From: UBA5336 sp964415675
GTDB lineage: Bacteria > Pseudomonadota > Alphaproteobacteria > Caulobacterales > Hyphomonadaceae
Length of the DNA: 64,000 nucleotides
Direction: 5' to 3'
NCBI GenBank assembly: GCA_964415675.1
Contig: CAYQBG010000006.1
Span: 124,001 to 188,000 of the forward strand
Part shown: one piece after another, positions 8,575 to 16,763 of the stretch
How the letters are laid out: each line of letters begins with the position of its first letter
Position numbering within the stretch: position 1 is the stretch's first letter
Notes under the pieces: generated by a model
Told to the model about the DNA's origin: nothing
The model's database searches: none
Seen by the model: only the letters and a program-made list of their open reading frames with translations
Translations under genes and position numbers: made by a program

Positions 8575-8933
8575 TTCCTGACCGGTCGGCGCAGCCGAAT
8601 TTTTGATCCGGGGGATCAAAAATAGGGAAGGAATGCCCCGGCAGGGGCTCTTGTCTGTGTGTTTCCGTATCGCGGCTGCGCCGCTCAGATGAAACGCGCT
8701 CAGGGCTGTGTTTTCTCTTTGACCGCCCGCTACGCCTGCGGCTTCGCGATGGGTCGCGCTTGAGTATTGATTTTCGGTGATTGTGCGCAGACGAGCATCC
8801 TTGCACACGGACATGACTGCCGACTTTATCACCCCATAATTGTTGGCAGCGATCGAAGATGCGCCTCTCTCCAGGCGCCGCTTGTAACCCGTGCTGCCTT
8901 TTGGCAACGTAAGGGAGGCTAAGGGAGGTTGCG
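8575..8933. other. Intergenic region with hairpins, no gene seen
   Basis: This 359-base stretch between the tRNA and the Sel1 gene has a perfect hairpin at 8600-8622. Its arms are TTTTTGATCC and GGATCAAAAA with a GGG loop, and it could terminate the tRNA transcript or a minus-strand transcript. A smaller stem GCCCC/GGGGC lies at 8635-8648. A minus-strand open frame (8473-8907) crosses the region but runs antisense through the tRNA and resembles no protein I know. The last bases hold a duplicated ribosome site, AAGGGAGG at 8911 and again at 8921. Confidence 0.5.
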
Positions 8934-10199
8934 ATGGGTTGGGGCAAGGCGGGGATTCTGGTGGCGGTCTGGTGCGTATGGGCTATTGCACCGGCGTTGG
9001 CCCAGAGCGGAGCTGACGACCAAGAGAAATATGAGGCGGCTCGTCATGCCTACCTTGTGGGCGACTATGCTGAGGCTTTCGAGCGGTTCAGCGCGCTTGC
9101 CGAGCGAGGGAATGCCCGCGCACAATACAACCTTGGACTGATGTACGCCAATGGATATGGCGTTCCCGAAAACGATGCCGAGGCCGTGCGCTGGTATCAC
9201 CGTGCCGCCGAGCAGGGCAATGCCGAAGCCCAACTCAACCTCGGCGTCATCTACGACAATGGAGACGGCGTTCCCGAGAACGACACCGAGGCCGTCCGTT
9301 GGTACCGCCGTGCGGCCGAAAAAGAGGTGGCAGGCGCCCAGTACAACCTCGGTTTCATGTACGACAATGGAGACGGCGTTCCCGAGAACGATGCCGAAGC
9401 GGTGCGTTGGTATCGCCGCGCCGCCGAACAGGGGATGGCCGACGCCCAGTTCAATCTGGGATTAATGTACGACAATGGACGAGGAGTTCCCGAGAATGAC
9501 TCCGAAGCCGTCCGTTGGTACCGCCATGCGGCCGAAAAAGGGGATGCCGACGCCCAGTTCAATCTCGGCGTCATGTATGCCTCTGGAGACGGCGTTCCCG
9601 AGAACGATGCCGAGGCCGTAAGCTGGTTTCGCCGTGCGGCCGAACAGGGGCATGCCAAAGCCCAGCACAATCTTGGCGTCATGTACGCCAATGGAGAAGG
9701 CGTTCTCAAGAACGATGCCGAGGCCGTGCGCTGGTACCGCCGTGCGGCCGAACAGGGGGTGGCCGCCGCCCAGCACAATCTCGGCGTCATGTACGCCAAT
9801 GGAGAGGGCGTTCCCAAGAACGATGCCGAGGCCGTGCGCTGGTACCGCCGTGCGGCCGAACAGGGGCATGCCGACGCCCAGTCCAACCTTGGCGTCATGT
9901 ACGCCAATGGAGACGGCGTTCCTGAGAACAATGCCGAAGCCGTGCGCTGGTACCGCCGTGCGGCCGAACAGGGTCATGCCCTCGCCCAGTCCAACCTTGG
10001 TTTTATGTATGGCACTGGCGAGGGTGTCCCGCAAAATTATAGCGAGGCCTATTTCTGGTACATCCTGTCCGCGGCGCAAAGTGAGGAGAACGCCTCTCAG
10101 AATGCGGAGTTGGCTAGAAAATACCTACCACGCGACCAGATCAACGCGGTCCAGCAACGTGCGGCGGCCTGGACTCCGAAGCCTCAAGACGCAAAATGA
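8934..10199 (+). CDS. Secreted Sel1-like repeat protein
   Basis: A 421-residue protein with a signal peptide (cleavage probably after ALAQ, residue 24) and nine consecutive 36-residue Sel1/TPR-like units at residues 61-384. A typical unit is AQHNLGVMYANGEGVPKNDA followed by EAVRWYRRAAEQG. Sel1 repeats form alpha-solenoids that bind proteins, often in envelope signalling or stress responses. The start is preceded by two tandem AAGGGAGG sites. The C-terminus has no further domain, but a remnant frame directly downstream (10211-10351) suggests the ancestral protein was longer. The binding partner is unknown. Confidence 0.9.
   Translation: MGWGKAGILVAVWCVWAIAPALAQSGADDQEKYEAARHAYLVGDYAEAFERFSALAERGNARAQYNLGLMYANGYGVPENDAEAVRWYHRAAEQGNAEAQLNLGVIYDNGDGVPENDTEAVRWYRRAAEKEVAGAQYNLGFMYDNGDGVPENDAEAVRWYRRAAEQGMADAQFNLGLMYDNGRGVPENDSEAVRWYRHAAEKGDADAQFNLGVMYASGDGVPENDAEAVSWFRRAAEQGHAKAQHNLGVMYANGEGVLKNDAEAVRWYRRAAEQGVAAAQHNLGVMYANGEGVPKNDAEAVRWYRRAAEQGHADAQSNLGVMYANGDGVPENNAEAVRWYRRAAEQGHALAQSNLGFMYGTGEGVPQNYSEAYFWYILSAAQSEENASQNAELARKYLPRDQINAVQQRAAAWTPKPQDAK
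9114..10085 (+). repeat. Nine tandem 108-base units encoding Sel1 repeats
   Basis: Units start every 108 bases and encode 36 residues each. Central units share long identical runs at DNA level, for example the segment covering NDAEAVRWYRRAAEQG, not just similar protein. This suggests recent unit duplication or gene conversion. The first unit and especially the last (GTGEGVPQNYSEAYFWYILS) are the most divergent. Confidence 0.9.
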
Positions 10200-10210
10200 G
10201 GCTCAATTGA

Positions 10211-10351
10211 TCGCGCGGCCTGCTCCAGTCCTTCCTGGACGCGAATGCCGTCGATTATGAAATGGGCGCCAGCGATACACCGCTTTCGACGGCCGACATT
10301 GCCGAGCGCGCCCGCAAGGCGACTGTGCAAGTAATCTGTGAGGCCGATTGA
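10211..10351 (+). pseudogene. C-terminal remnant of a gene, possibly a Sel1/peptidase protein
   Basis: This frame follows a stop codon and has no start near its beginning. It encodes 46 residues, SRGLLQSFLDANAVDYEMGA then SDTPLSTADIAERARKATVQ and VICEAD, then a stop. The ending resembles, from memory, the tail of some alphaproteobacterial trypsin-like-peptidase proteins, which end in DIAE.AR..TV.V.C. It lies 11 bases past the Sel1 gene on the same strand. The likely explanation is that a deletion or recombination removed the middle of a longer gene. Identity is uncertain. Confidence 0.45.
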
Positions 10352-10387
10352 GCCGCCCAAGTAGAGCCTAATATGCACGCCCCGGCA

Positions 10388-11524
10388 CTACAGGCCCTTA
10401 TTGGGGTTGATCAGGTATTTCTCGCCGGTGGTTTTGGCATTGTAGGCCGCCAGGATGTCCGGTTGCAGTGCCTCATGCAGCGAGATTTCGGCGGTGTAGT
10501 GGCTGGCAAAGGTGGTTTTCAGCTCGTCCAGGACGCGGGCGCGCAGCCGGGCGCGGCCCTCAGATCCGATCTTCTGGAGGAAGGGCGTCAGGAGCCAGCC
10601 ACCCACACCCCAGGCCATGCCTACGCCCGGCGGCAGCGTGGTCGGCGACAGGTCGAGGCGACCATAAATATAGACCTGCTTGTGCTGAGCCGATCCATAG
10701 CGGCTGAATTCCTTGGCATTCCGGTTGGCCGCAGCTTCCATCGCTACGACGATCTGCCCGGCCAGCGGCCCGCCGCCAATCGCATCGAAGCCGAGCGTCG
10801 CGCCGGTTTCCGCAAGCGCATCGATCAGGTCCGCCATGAAACTGTCCGATGTGGAATTGACCACATGTTTTGCACCGATCTCGCGCAGCAGCGCTTCCTG
10901 CTCGGGCTTGCGGACGATGTTCACAAGGTCGATGCCGTCGGCCAGGCAGATCTTGTTCAGCATCTGGCCGAGATTTGAAGCGGCTGCGGTGTGAACCAGC
11001 GCACTATGGCCTTCCATCCGCATGGTTTCGGTCATGCCGAGCGCCGTCAGCGGATTGACATAGCAGGAGGCGCCTTCGGCCGGCGTCACGGAGTCCGGCA
11101 GCGCCATGACCTGCGCGACATTTAGCTTGCGATATTGCGAATACATTTCACCGCCAAGCGCGGCGACGGTCTTGCCCATGAGAGCCTGGGCGGCGTCGGA
11201 CTCGCCAGCACTGATTACAACACCGGCGCCCTCATTGCCAACCGGCATGGACTGGTCGAGACGCGCGGTCATTGCCCGAAGAGCAGGTGGCGGAATGTCG
11301 GCGGTGACGCTGGGATGGGTCGCGCTTCCGCCTGTGCGCAGTGTGCTCATATCGGCGCCGCCAACAAGGAGGCCGAGATCGGACGGGTTGATCGGCGTCG
11401 CCTCCACGCGGATGACCACTTCATCGGGGCCGGGCTCGGGAATGGTCATATCGACAAGCGAGATTTCAAGCTCGCCGCCTGATTTCGCCTCGGATCTGAG
11501 TTGCAGGCCGGTGATATCTGCCAT
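10388..11524 (-). CDS. MDR-superfamily zinc-independent oxidoreductase (quinone-reductase-like)
   Basis: A 378-residue protein with a GroES-like N-terminal domain (EPGPDEVVIRVEATPINPSD) and a Rossmann cofactor domain with AAASNLGQMLNKI, followed by NIVRKPEQEALLREIGAKHV. The Cys/His ligands of catalytic zinc are not apparent, placing it with NAD(P)H:quinone-reductase/enoyl-reductase-like members. The substrate cannot be read from sequence. It is a single gene between the remnant at 10351 and the SLC13 transporter. Confidence 0.85.
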   Translation of the reverse strand: MADITGLQLRSEAKSGGELEISLVDMTIPEPGPDEVVIRVEATPINPSDLGLLVGGADMSTLRTGGSATHPSVTADIPPPALRAMTARLDQSMPVGNEGAGVVISAGESDAAQALMGKTVAALGGEMYSQYRKLNVAQVMALPDSVTPAEGASCYVNPLTALGMTETMRMEGHSALVHTAAASNLGQMLNKICLADGIDLVNIVRKPEQEALLREIGAKHVVNSTSDSFMADLIDALAETGATLGFDAIGGGPLAGQIVVAMEAAANRNAKEFSRYGSAQHKQVYIYGRLDLSPTTLPPGVGMAWGVGGWLLTPFLQKIGSEGRARLRARVLDELKTTFASHYTAEISLHEALQPDILAAYNAKTTGEKYLINPNKGL

Positions 11525-11609
11525 GATGGGCTCCCTTGTCGCTGTGTCGCTGTCTATGCGTTGATCATTTCACCCGATCACGCCCGGTAGCAAGCCTGAC
11601 CCGACGCCA

Positions 11610-13121
11610 TCACCCGAAGACGCGCCCTGCGAGGAGGTAGGTCAGTGACGTAATCGCGAGAATGCCAAGGAGGTTCAGCCGGAACCCTGCTGCGGCCATC
11701 GTTGGCAGGCTCACATGTCCGGTCGCAAACGCCACAGCATTCGGCCCGGTCGCCATGGGCAGCATGAAGGCGCAGCTGGCAGACATGGCCAGCGGAGCAG
11801 CCAGCAACTCGACTGGCAATCCCGTCGCAAGGGCCACCGCGCCCAGGACAGGCATGAGAGCCGATGCCGTGGCGATATTGCTCGTCACTTCGGTCGCGAA
11901 GATGACGAATGTGGTGAGCACGAGAATGAGAAGCAGAATTGGCAGGGTCGAAAGGCCCGCCAGCTCCCCGCCGAGCCAGGTGCCCAGCCCGGTGGCCGAG
12001 ATGGCGCCAGCAAGCGCCATGCCGCCACCGAACAGCAGAAGCACGCCCCACGGGATCGACTCTGCGCTCTTCCAGTCGAGCAGTGCCGTCCCGCGCCCAG
12101 CCTTGCCCCCGGCGGGAATCAGGAAAGCGAGCACAACCCCGATGATGGCGATGATATGATCGCTCAGGCCGGCCAGCGGCTGGGTGCCGGCGATCTCCAG
12201 GCGCTGCAAGGGCTGGCGCAGAATCCATAGCAGGGCCACGATAGCGAAAAGGATCAGTGTGCGCGCCTGCGGGACTGTCAGGGGCCCGAGCGCAGCAATC
12301 TGTTCGCGCACCACACGCTGGCCTTCCTCGCCCTGCTGGTGAGCCTCCAGCCGGAACGCCCAGCGCGTGAGCACAATCCATGCAAGCGGCACCATCACGA
12401 TCACTGTCGGGATACCAAGCAGCATCCATTGCAGGAAACCGATGGAGAAATCGGCATTGTCATTGAGATAGCCGACAATGATGAGATTGGTTGGCGTGCC
12501 GATCAGGGTGCCCAGCCCGCCAATCGAGCAGGACCAGGCAACACCGAGCAGCAGCGCCCAGGTGAAGGGGGCCTGAAGATTGTCACGTCCCAGAACCGCG
12601 CCGGCCACTGAAAGTGCAATCGGCATCATCATGATCGATGTGGCCGTATTGGAAATCCACATCGACAGGAGCGCGCCCGCGACCATGAAGCCGCCCACGA
12701 TCATGGCCGGGTGATCGCCCGCCCTCGCCACGATGTTCAGCGCGATCCGGGCATGCAAGTCCCATTTCTCGATGGCCTTGGCGATGATGAAGCCGCCCAT
12801 CAGAAGAACCACGACCGGATGCATGTACGCAGCAGTCACATCTCGCAGCGCCTGAACTCCGAAGACAGGCAGAAGGATGATCGGCAGGAGGGAGGTCACC
12901 GGAATGGGGATCGCTTCGCTGACCCACCAGGTCGCCATCAGGATAAGGAGCGACAGGACAAGCCATCCCGCGCGCGCGGCCTCCGGAGACCCTGCGAGTT
13001 CAACCAGCGCGTCAGGCACCGCCAGGAGCTGCAACATGAGCGCCATGACCGGCCCCAGCCAGAGCCCGATGGCCTGGCGAAGCGAGCGGGTCGCCGCCTC
13101 GTCTTTCGTTTCCGATCGCAT
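11610..13121 (-). CDS. SLC13/DASS-family sodium-coupled anion transporter
   Basis: A 503-residue inner-membrane protein with about a dozen hydrophobic segments. The two internally repeated SNT motifs characteristic of this family are visible: MWISNTATSIMMMP and TEVTSNIATASALMP, each followed by a Pro-containing turn. Family members import dicarboxylates such as succinate, or sulfate, with sodium. The specific substrate is not determined. The N-terminus (MRSETKDEAATRSLRQAIG) is short and cytoplasmic. Confidence 0.9.
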   Translation of the reverse strand: MRSETKDEAATRSLRQAIGLWLGPVMALMLQLLAVPDALVELAGSPEAARAGWLVLSLLILMATWWVSEAIPIPVTSLLPIILLPVFGVQALRDVTAAYMHPVVVLLMGGFIIAKAIEKWDLHARIALNIVARAGDHPAMIVGGFMVAGALLSMWISNTATSIMMMPIALSVAGAVLGRDNLQAPFTWALLLGVAWSCSIGGLGTLIGTPTNLIIVGYLNDNADFSIGFLQWMLLGIPTVIVMVPLAWIVLTRWAFRLEAHQQGEEGQRVVREQIAALGPLTVPQARTLILFAIVALLWILRQPLQRLEIAGTQPLAGLSDHIIAIIGVVLAFLIPAGGKAGRGTALLDWKSAESIPWGVLLLFGGGMALAGAISATGLGTWLGGELAGLSTLPILLLILVLTTFVIFATEVTSNIATASALMPVLGAVALATGLPVELLAAPLAMSASCAFMLPMATGPNAVAFATGHVSLPTMAAAGFRLNLLGILAITSLTYLLAGRVFG

Positions 13122-13272
13122 TTTTTCACCCTCAGCCCACTGCGACGCGCATTTCGCGTCCTAGCATTGGCGTACTTCGCGTGACAGGCGCACGCAATTG
13201 ACCCGGAGCCCTAGAGACTTCATTCACGCAGTGAGTGTAGGCTAGAGCCTCTGGAATCGGGAGTTAATTGGA

Positions 13273-16194
13273 ATGCGGATTGTTGTTGCGGGGCTGGCCG
13301 CCCTGATCATCGGCGCCGGCGCATCGGCACAGGGGATCGAGCAGACGAAAGGGCAGTTCCAGGACAAGTTCCGCCAGCTCGATGAAGTGCTGCCCACACC
13401 GAATATCTACCGCAATGCCGCCGGTGCACCGGGCCATGAATACTGGCAGCAGGAAGCCGACTACGAGATTGAGGTGCATCTCGATGAAGAGGCCCGCCGG
13501 CTGACCGCGTCTCAGACCATCACCTATCAGAACAATTCGCCTGATACGCTGCGCTATCTCTGGCTGCAGCTGGACCAGAACAAGTTTCGCAGCGATTCGA
13601 TGGCAGAACTGGCCTCTGATTTCGGCGGCCTCGGGCGCCGCGGGCCTGCGACCTCCGCGCCGGACGAGGACGATCCGGCGAAGCTCAGCTTCGGCGAACT
13701 TCGCCGTCAGCAGGCCATGGAAGACGGCAGCTTCGGCTATGACATCACTGCAGTGACCGACCCGTCCGGGAATGACCTGGATCACACCATCGTCGGCACA
13801 TTGATGCGAATAGACCTTCCCGAACCGCTGGAGCCCGGCTCCAGCACGGTTTTCGGTGTCGACTGGGCCTATAACCTGGTCGAGGAGGATGCCGTCTGGG
13901 CGCGCGCCGGATATGAGCATTTCCCCGATGATGCGCGCGAAGGCGGCAATGATATCTTCCTCGTCGCCCAGTGGTTTCCGCGCATGATCGCCTATTCAGA
14001 TTATGAGGGCTGGCATAACAAGGAATTCCTCGGGCGCGGCGAGTTCACCCTGGAATTCGGCGACTACACTGTCGAGATCACCGTACCCGACGATCATATC
14101 GTCTCTGCATCAGGCGTCCTTGCAAATGACGAGGAGGTACTGAGCGCCCGTCAGCGCCGTCGGCTCATTCGCGCACGCAATGCCAGCGCGCCGGTCATGA
14201 TCGTCACACCTGACGAGGCCCTGGAGAATGAGGGCTCCGATCCGGAAGGTGAGAAGACCTGGGTGTTCGAGGCCGAGAATGTGCGTGACTTCGCCTGGGC
14301 CTCATCGAGAAAATTCGCCTGGGACGCGCAGGGCCACAATCAGCCCGGTGCCGAAAATGAAACCGTCATGGCCATGTCCTTCTGGCCCAAGGAAGGCGGC
14401 GAGCTATGGGAGAAATACTCCACCAATGTCGTGGTCCACACGATGGAAGTGTATTCCCGCTTTTCTTTCGACTACCCCTACCCCACCGCCCAGTCAGTGA
14501 ACGGCCCGGTCGGGGGCATGGAATACCCCATGATTACCTTCAACGGCCCGCGCACCACGCTGCAGGATGATGGTTCGCGCACTTATTCCATGGCCGAGAA
14601 GCGATTCCTTGTTGGCGTGATCATTCATGAGATCGGCCACATCTATTTCCCGATGGTAGTCAATTCCGATGAGCGTCAATGGACCTGGATGGATGAGGGG
14701 CTGAACAGCTTCCTCGACAGTGTGGCGGGCTATGAATGGGATCCGGCCATACCCTGGACCCGCTCACTGCCGCGCGATCTCATTCCTTACATGACCTCCG
14801 AAAACCAGGTCCCGATCATGACACAGTCGGATTCGGTGCTGAACCTTGGCCCGAACGCCTATGGCAAGCCGTCGGCAGCGCTGCATATCCTGCGCGACAC
14901 GATCCTTGGGCGCGAGCGATTCGAGTTTGCCTTGCGCGAATATTCCCGTCGCTGGAAGTTCAAGCGCCCGACGCCGGCGGACTTCTTCCGGACCATGGAA
15001 GAGGCGTCCGGCACAGACCTGGACTGGTTTTGGCGCGGCTGGTTCTATACCACCGACCATGTCGATATATCGCTCGACAAGATCTATCGCCTGCGTCTCG
15101 ACACCGAAGATCCCGATATCGACTATGCCCGCAAGCGCCAGCGCGAAGCTGACAAGCCGTCGAGGGTCGGCGTGCTTCTCGACGCGGAACAGGGTATCGA
15201 GCCCTGGGTCTCCCGTAATCCGGATGTGCGCGACTTCTATGACGAGAATGATATCTACACCGTCACCAACAAGGAGCGGAATGCCTATCGCGAATTCCTG
15301 GAAGGCCTTGAAGACTGGGAACGCGACACGTTCGAGCGCGCCGTCGATGAAGACAAGAATTACTATGTGCTCGAGTTCTCGAATGTCGGCGGTCTGGTCA
15401 TGCCGATCATTCTTGGCCTTGAGTTCGCAGATGGCAGCAATGAACGCCTCTATATCCCGGCCGAAATCTGGCGAAGAAATCACCTCAGGGTGCGTAAACT
15501 GCTCATTTTTGACAAGGATACCGAGCTGAAACAGGTGATCGTCGATCCCAATTGGGAAACCGCCGACGCCGATATCGAGAACAATTACTATCCGCGCCGG
15601 ATGATCCCCAGCCGCGTCGAGGCGTTCAAGCGCAAACGCTCCGGCCTGTCACGGCGCGATATCATGCAGGATATCAAGACCGAACTGGACACCGGTGAAG
15701 GAGATGTCTCGCCTGAAGCGTCCGGGGCCGCTTCGTCTTCGGAAACGAACGACCGCTCGTCCCCCGTCGAAGCGAAATCTGCCAATACAGAAAGTGCCTC
15801 GTCGGGCGAAAAACAAGACACGCGGGTCATCGAAAGCGAGCCCGTCTCCGGTGAAGTCGGCGCGCCCCAGAGCGCCCCGCAAGAACCGGAGGTGCGTGAA
15901 CTGAATGCAGAGGCGGGCGAGGACACCGCTCCCGAAGCAGCTCCCAGCCGTCCGAGCGTGCGCGCGCTTGAGGTCGGAGCCCCTGAGGATACCTCTCCTG
16001 CGGCAGCTCCGATGGAGACCAGTGAAGCCGATGCCGGGGAAGCTGACGAAACCAGCCGGGCTCCAGATGCCGGCGACACCCCGGAAGACAGCGCCAACCT
16101 AGAGGACCCGGGCGATGAAGCGGAAGAAGAGGTCCTGACCCCGGCAGAACTGCTTGACCGTCTCTTCGGACGCCGTGACGACCAGGAGGAATAG
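13273..16194 (+). CDS. M1-family zinc metallopeptidase with long acidic tail
   Basis: A 973-residue secreted protein; the signal peptide ends near GASAQG. The gluzincin motif HEIGH is at 452-456 and the third zinc ligand E475 lies in WMDEGLNSF, matching the HExxH-x18-E spacing of M1 aminopeptidases. The exopeptidase motif region reads GPVGGMEYPM. From about residue 800 to 955 the chain becomes Ala/Pro/Ser/Glu-rich and probably disordered, which is unusual for the family. A possible weak promoter (TTGACC at 13198, CATTCA at 13221) precedes it. It overlaps the next gene by one base. Confidence 0.92.
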   Translation: MRIVVAGLAALIIGAGASAQGIEQTKGQFQDKFRQLDEVLPTPNIYRNAAGAPGHEYWQQEADYEIEVHLDEEARRLTASQTITYQNNSPDTLRYLWLQLDQNKFRSDSMAELASDFGGLGRRGPATSAPDEDDPAKLSFGELRRQQAMEDGSFGYDITAVTDPSGNDLDHTIVGTLMRIDLPEPLEPGSSTVFGVDWAYNLVEEDAVWARAGYEHFPDDAREGGNDIFLVAQWFPRMIAYSDYEGWHNKEFLGRGEFTLEFGDYTVEITVPDDHIVSASGVLANDEEVLSARQRRRLIRARNASAPVMIVTPDEALENEGSDPEGEKTWVFEAENVRDFAWASSRKFAWDAQGHNQPGAENETVMAMSFWPKEGGELWEKYSTNVVVHTMEVYSRFSFDYPYPTAQSVNGPVGGMEYPMITFNGPRTTLQDDGSRTYSMAEKRFLVGVIIHEIGHIYFPMVVNSDERQWTWMDEGLNSFLDSVAGYEWDPAIPWTRSLPRDLIPYMTSENQVPIMTQSDSVLNLGPNAYGKPSAALHILRDTILGRERFEFALREYSRRWKFKRPTPADFFRTMEEASGTDLDWFWRGWFYTTDHVDISLDKIYRLRLDTEDPDIDYARKRQREADKPSRVGVLLDAEQGIEPWVSRNPDVRDFYDENDIYTVTNKERNAYREFLEGLEDWERDTFERAVDEDKNYYVLEFSNVGGLVMPIILGLEFADGSNERLYIPAEIWRRNHLRVRKLLIFDKDTELKQVIVDPNWETADADIENNYYPRRMIPSRVEAFKRKRSGLSRRDIMQDIKTELDTGEGDVSPEASGAASSSETNDRSSPVEAKSANTESASSGEKQDTRVIESEPVSGEVGAPQSAPQEPEVRELNAEAGEDTAPEAAPSRPSVRALEVGAPEDTSPAAAPMETSEADAGEADETSRAPDAGDTPEDSANLEDPGDEAEEEVLTPAELLDRLFGRRDDQEE

Positions 16195-16703
16195 TGAGCC
16201 TGCTGCGTTCGGCAATCCTCGCAACACTCGTTGTCTTGCTCGGCCCTGGCGCGGGTGCGCATGAGCTGAAGGCCGCGCTCACCGAAGTCTTGTACAATCC
16301 GCGCAGCGATCAGCTGGAAGTCGCGCACCGCTTTATCATCCACGATGCTGAGCATGCGATCGCTGCGACCACGGGCCGTCAGGTCGACCTGGCCTTTGAC
16401 GCGGACGCGCGCGACGCTTTCGCACAGCATGTGGCGAACCATTTCACCCTTGCCAAAGGGGACCGGCAAATTATCGACCTGACGCTTCTCGGCTCGCAGA
16501 TCGATAATGGATATATCTGGGTGTATCAGGAAGCGCCGTTAAACATGGTTGACGCTGACACGCTGGTCATTCGCCACGATGCCCTGCGCGAGCGCTGGCC
16601 CGACCAGGTGAATATGGTTAACATCCGAAAGGGGAAGGATGTGCGTTCGCTTAGATTCGCCGGAGCGGACAAGTTCAAACGTATCCGGCTTGGCCAGGAC
16701 TGA
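16194..16703 (+). CDS. DUF6702-like exported protein
   Basis: It starts with GTG, overlapping the TAG of the M1 peptidase by one base, with an AGGAGGA ribosome site inside that gene's last codons. The 169 residues include a signal peptide (cleavage near GAGAHE) and a beta-rich domain (HELKAALTEVLYNPRSDQLE, VAHRFIIHDAEHA). Small DUF6702 proteins are commonly found directly after M1 peptidase genes in bacteria with similar layouts, so the two are probably one operon. The function is unknown. Confidence 0.75.
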   Translation: MSLLRSAILATLVVLLGPGAGAHELKAALTEVLYNPRSDQLEVAHRFIIHDAEHAIAATTGRQVDLAFDADARDAFAQHVANHFTLAKGDRQIIDLTLLGSQIDNGYIWVYQEAPLNMVDADTLVIRHDALRERWPDQVNMVNIRKGKDVRSLRFAGADKFKRIRLGQD

Positions 16704-16763
16704 GCCTCTTCCCTCTTCACTCCCCGCTCTCAACGCGCCACAATACGGGGCATCAAGGAGGGA

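Noticed and set aside
8473..8907. Minus-strand open frame of 144 residues beside the tRNA
   Set aside because: It runs antisense through the whole tRNA gene and has no recognisable domain or ribosome site.
9251..9931. Long antisense frame across the Sel1 gene
   Set aside because: It mirrors the Sel1 repeats in reverse and arises from their GC-biased codon use.
9114..10085. Tandem repeats that could be taken for a CRISPR array
   Set aside because: The 108-base period keeps an open frame with Sel1 repeats, and no spacer/repeat pattern or cas genes are present.
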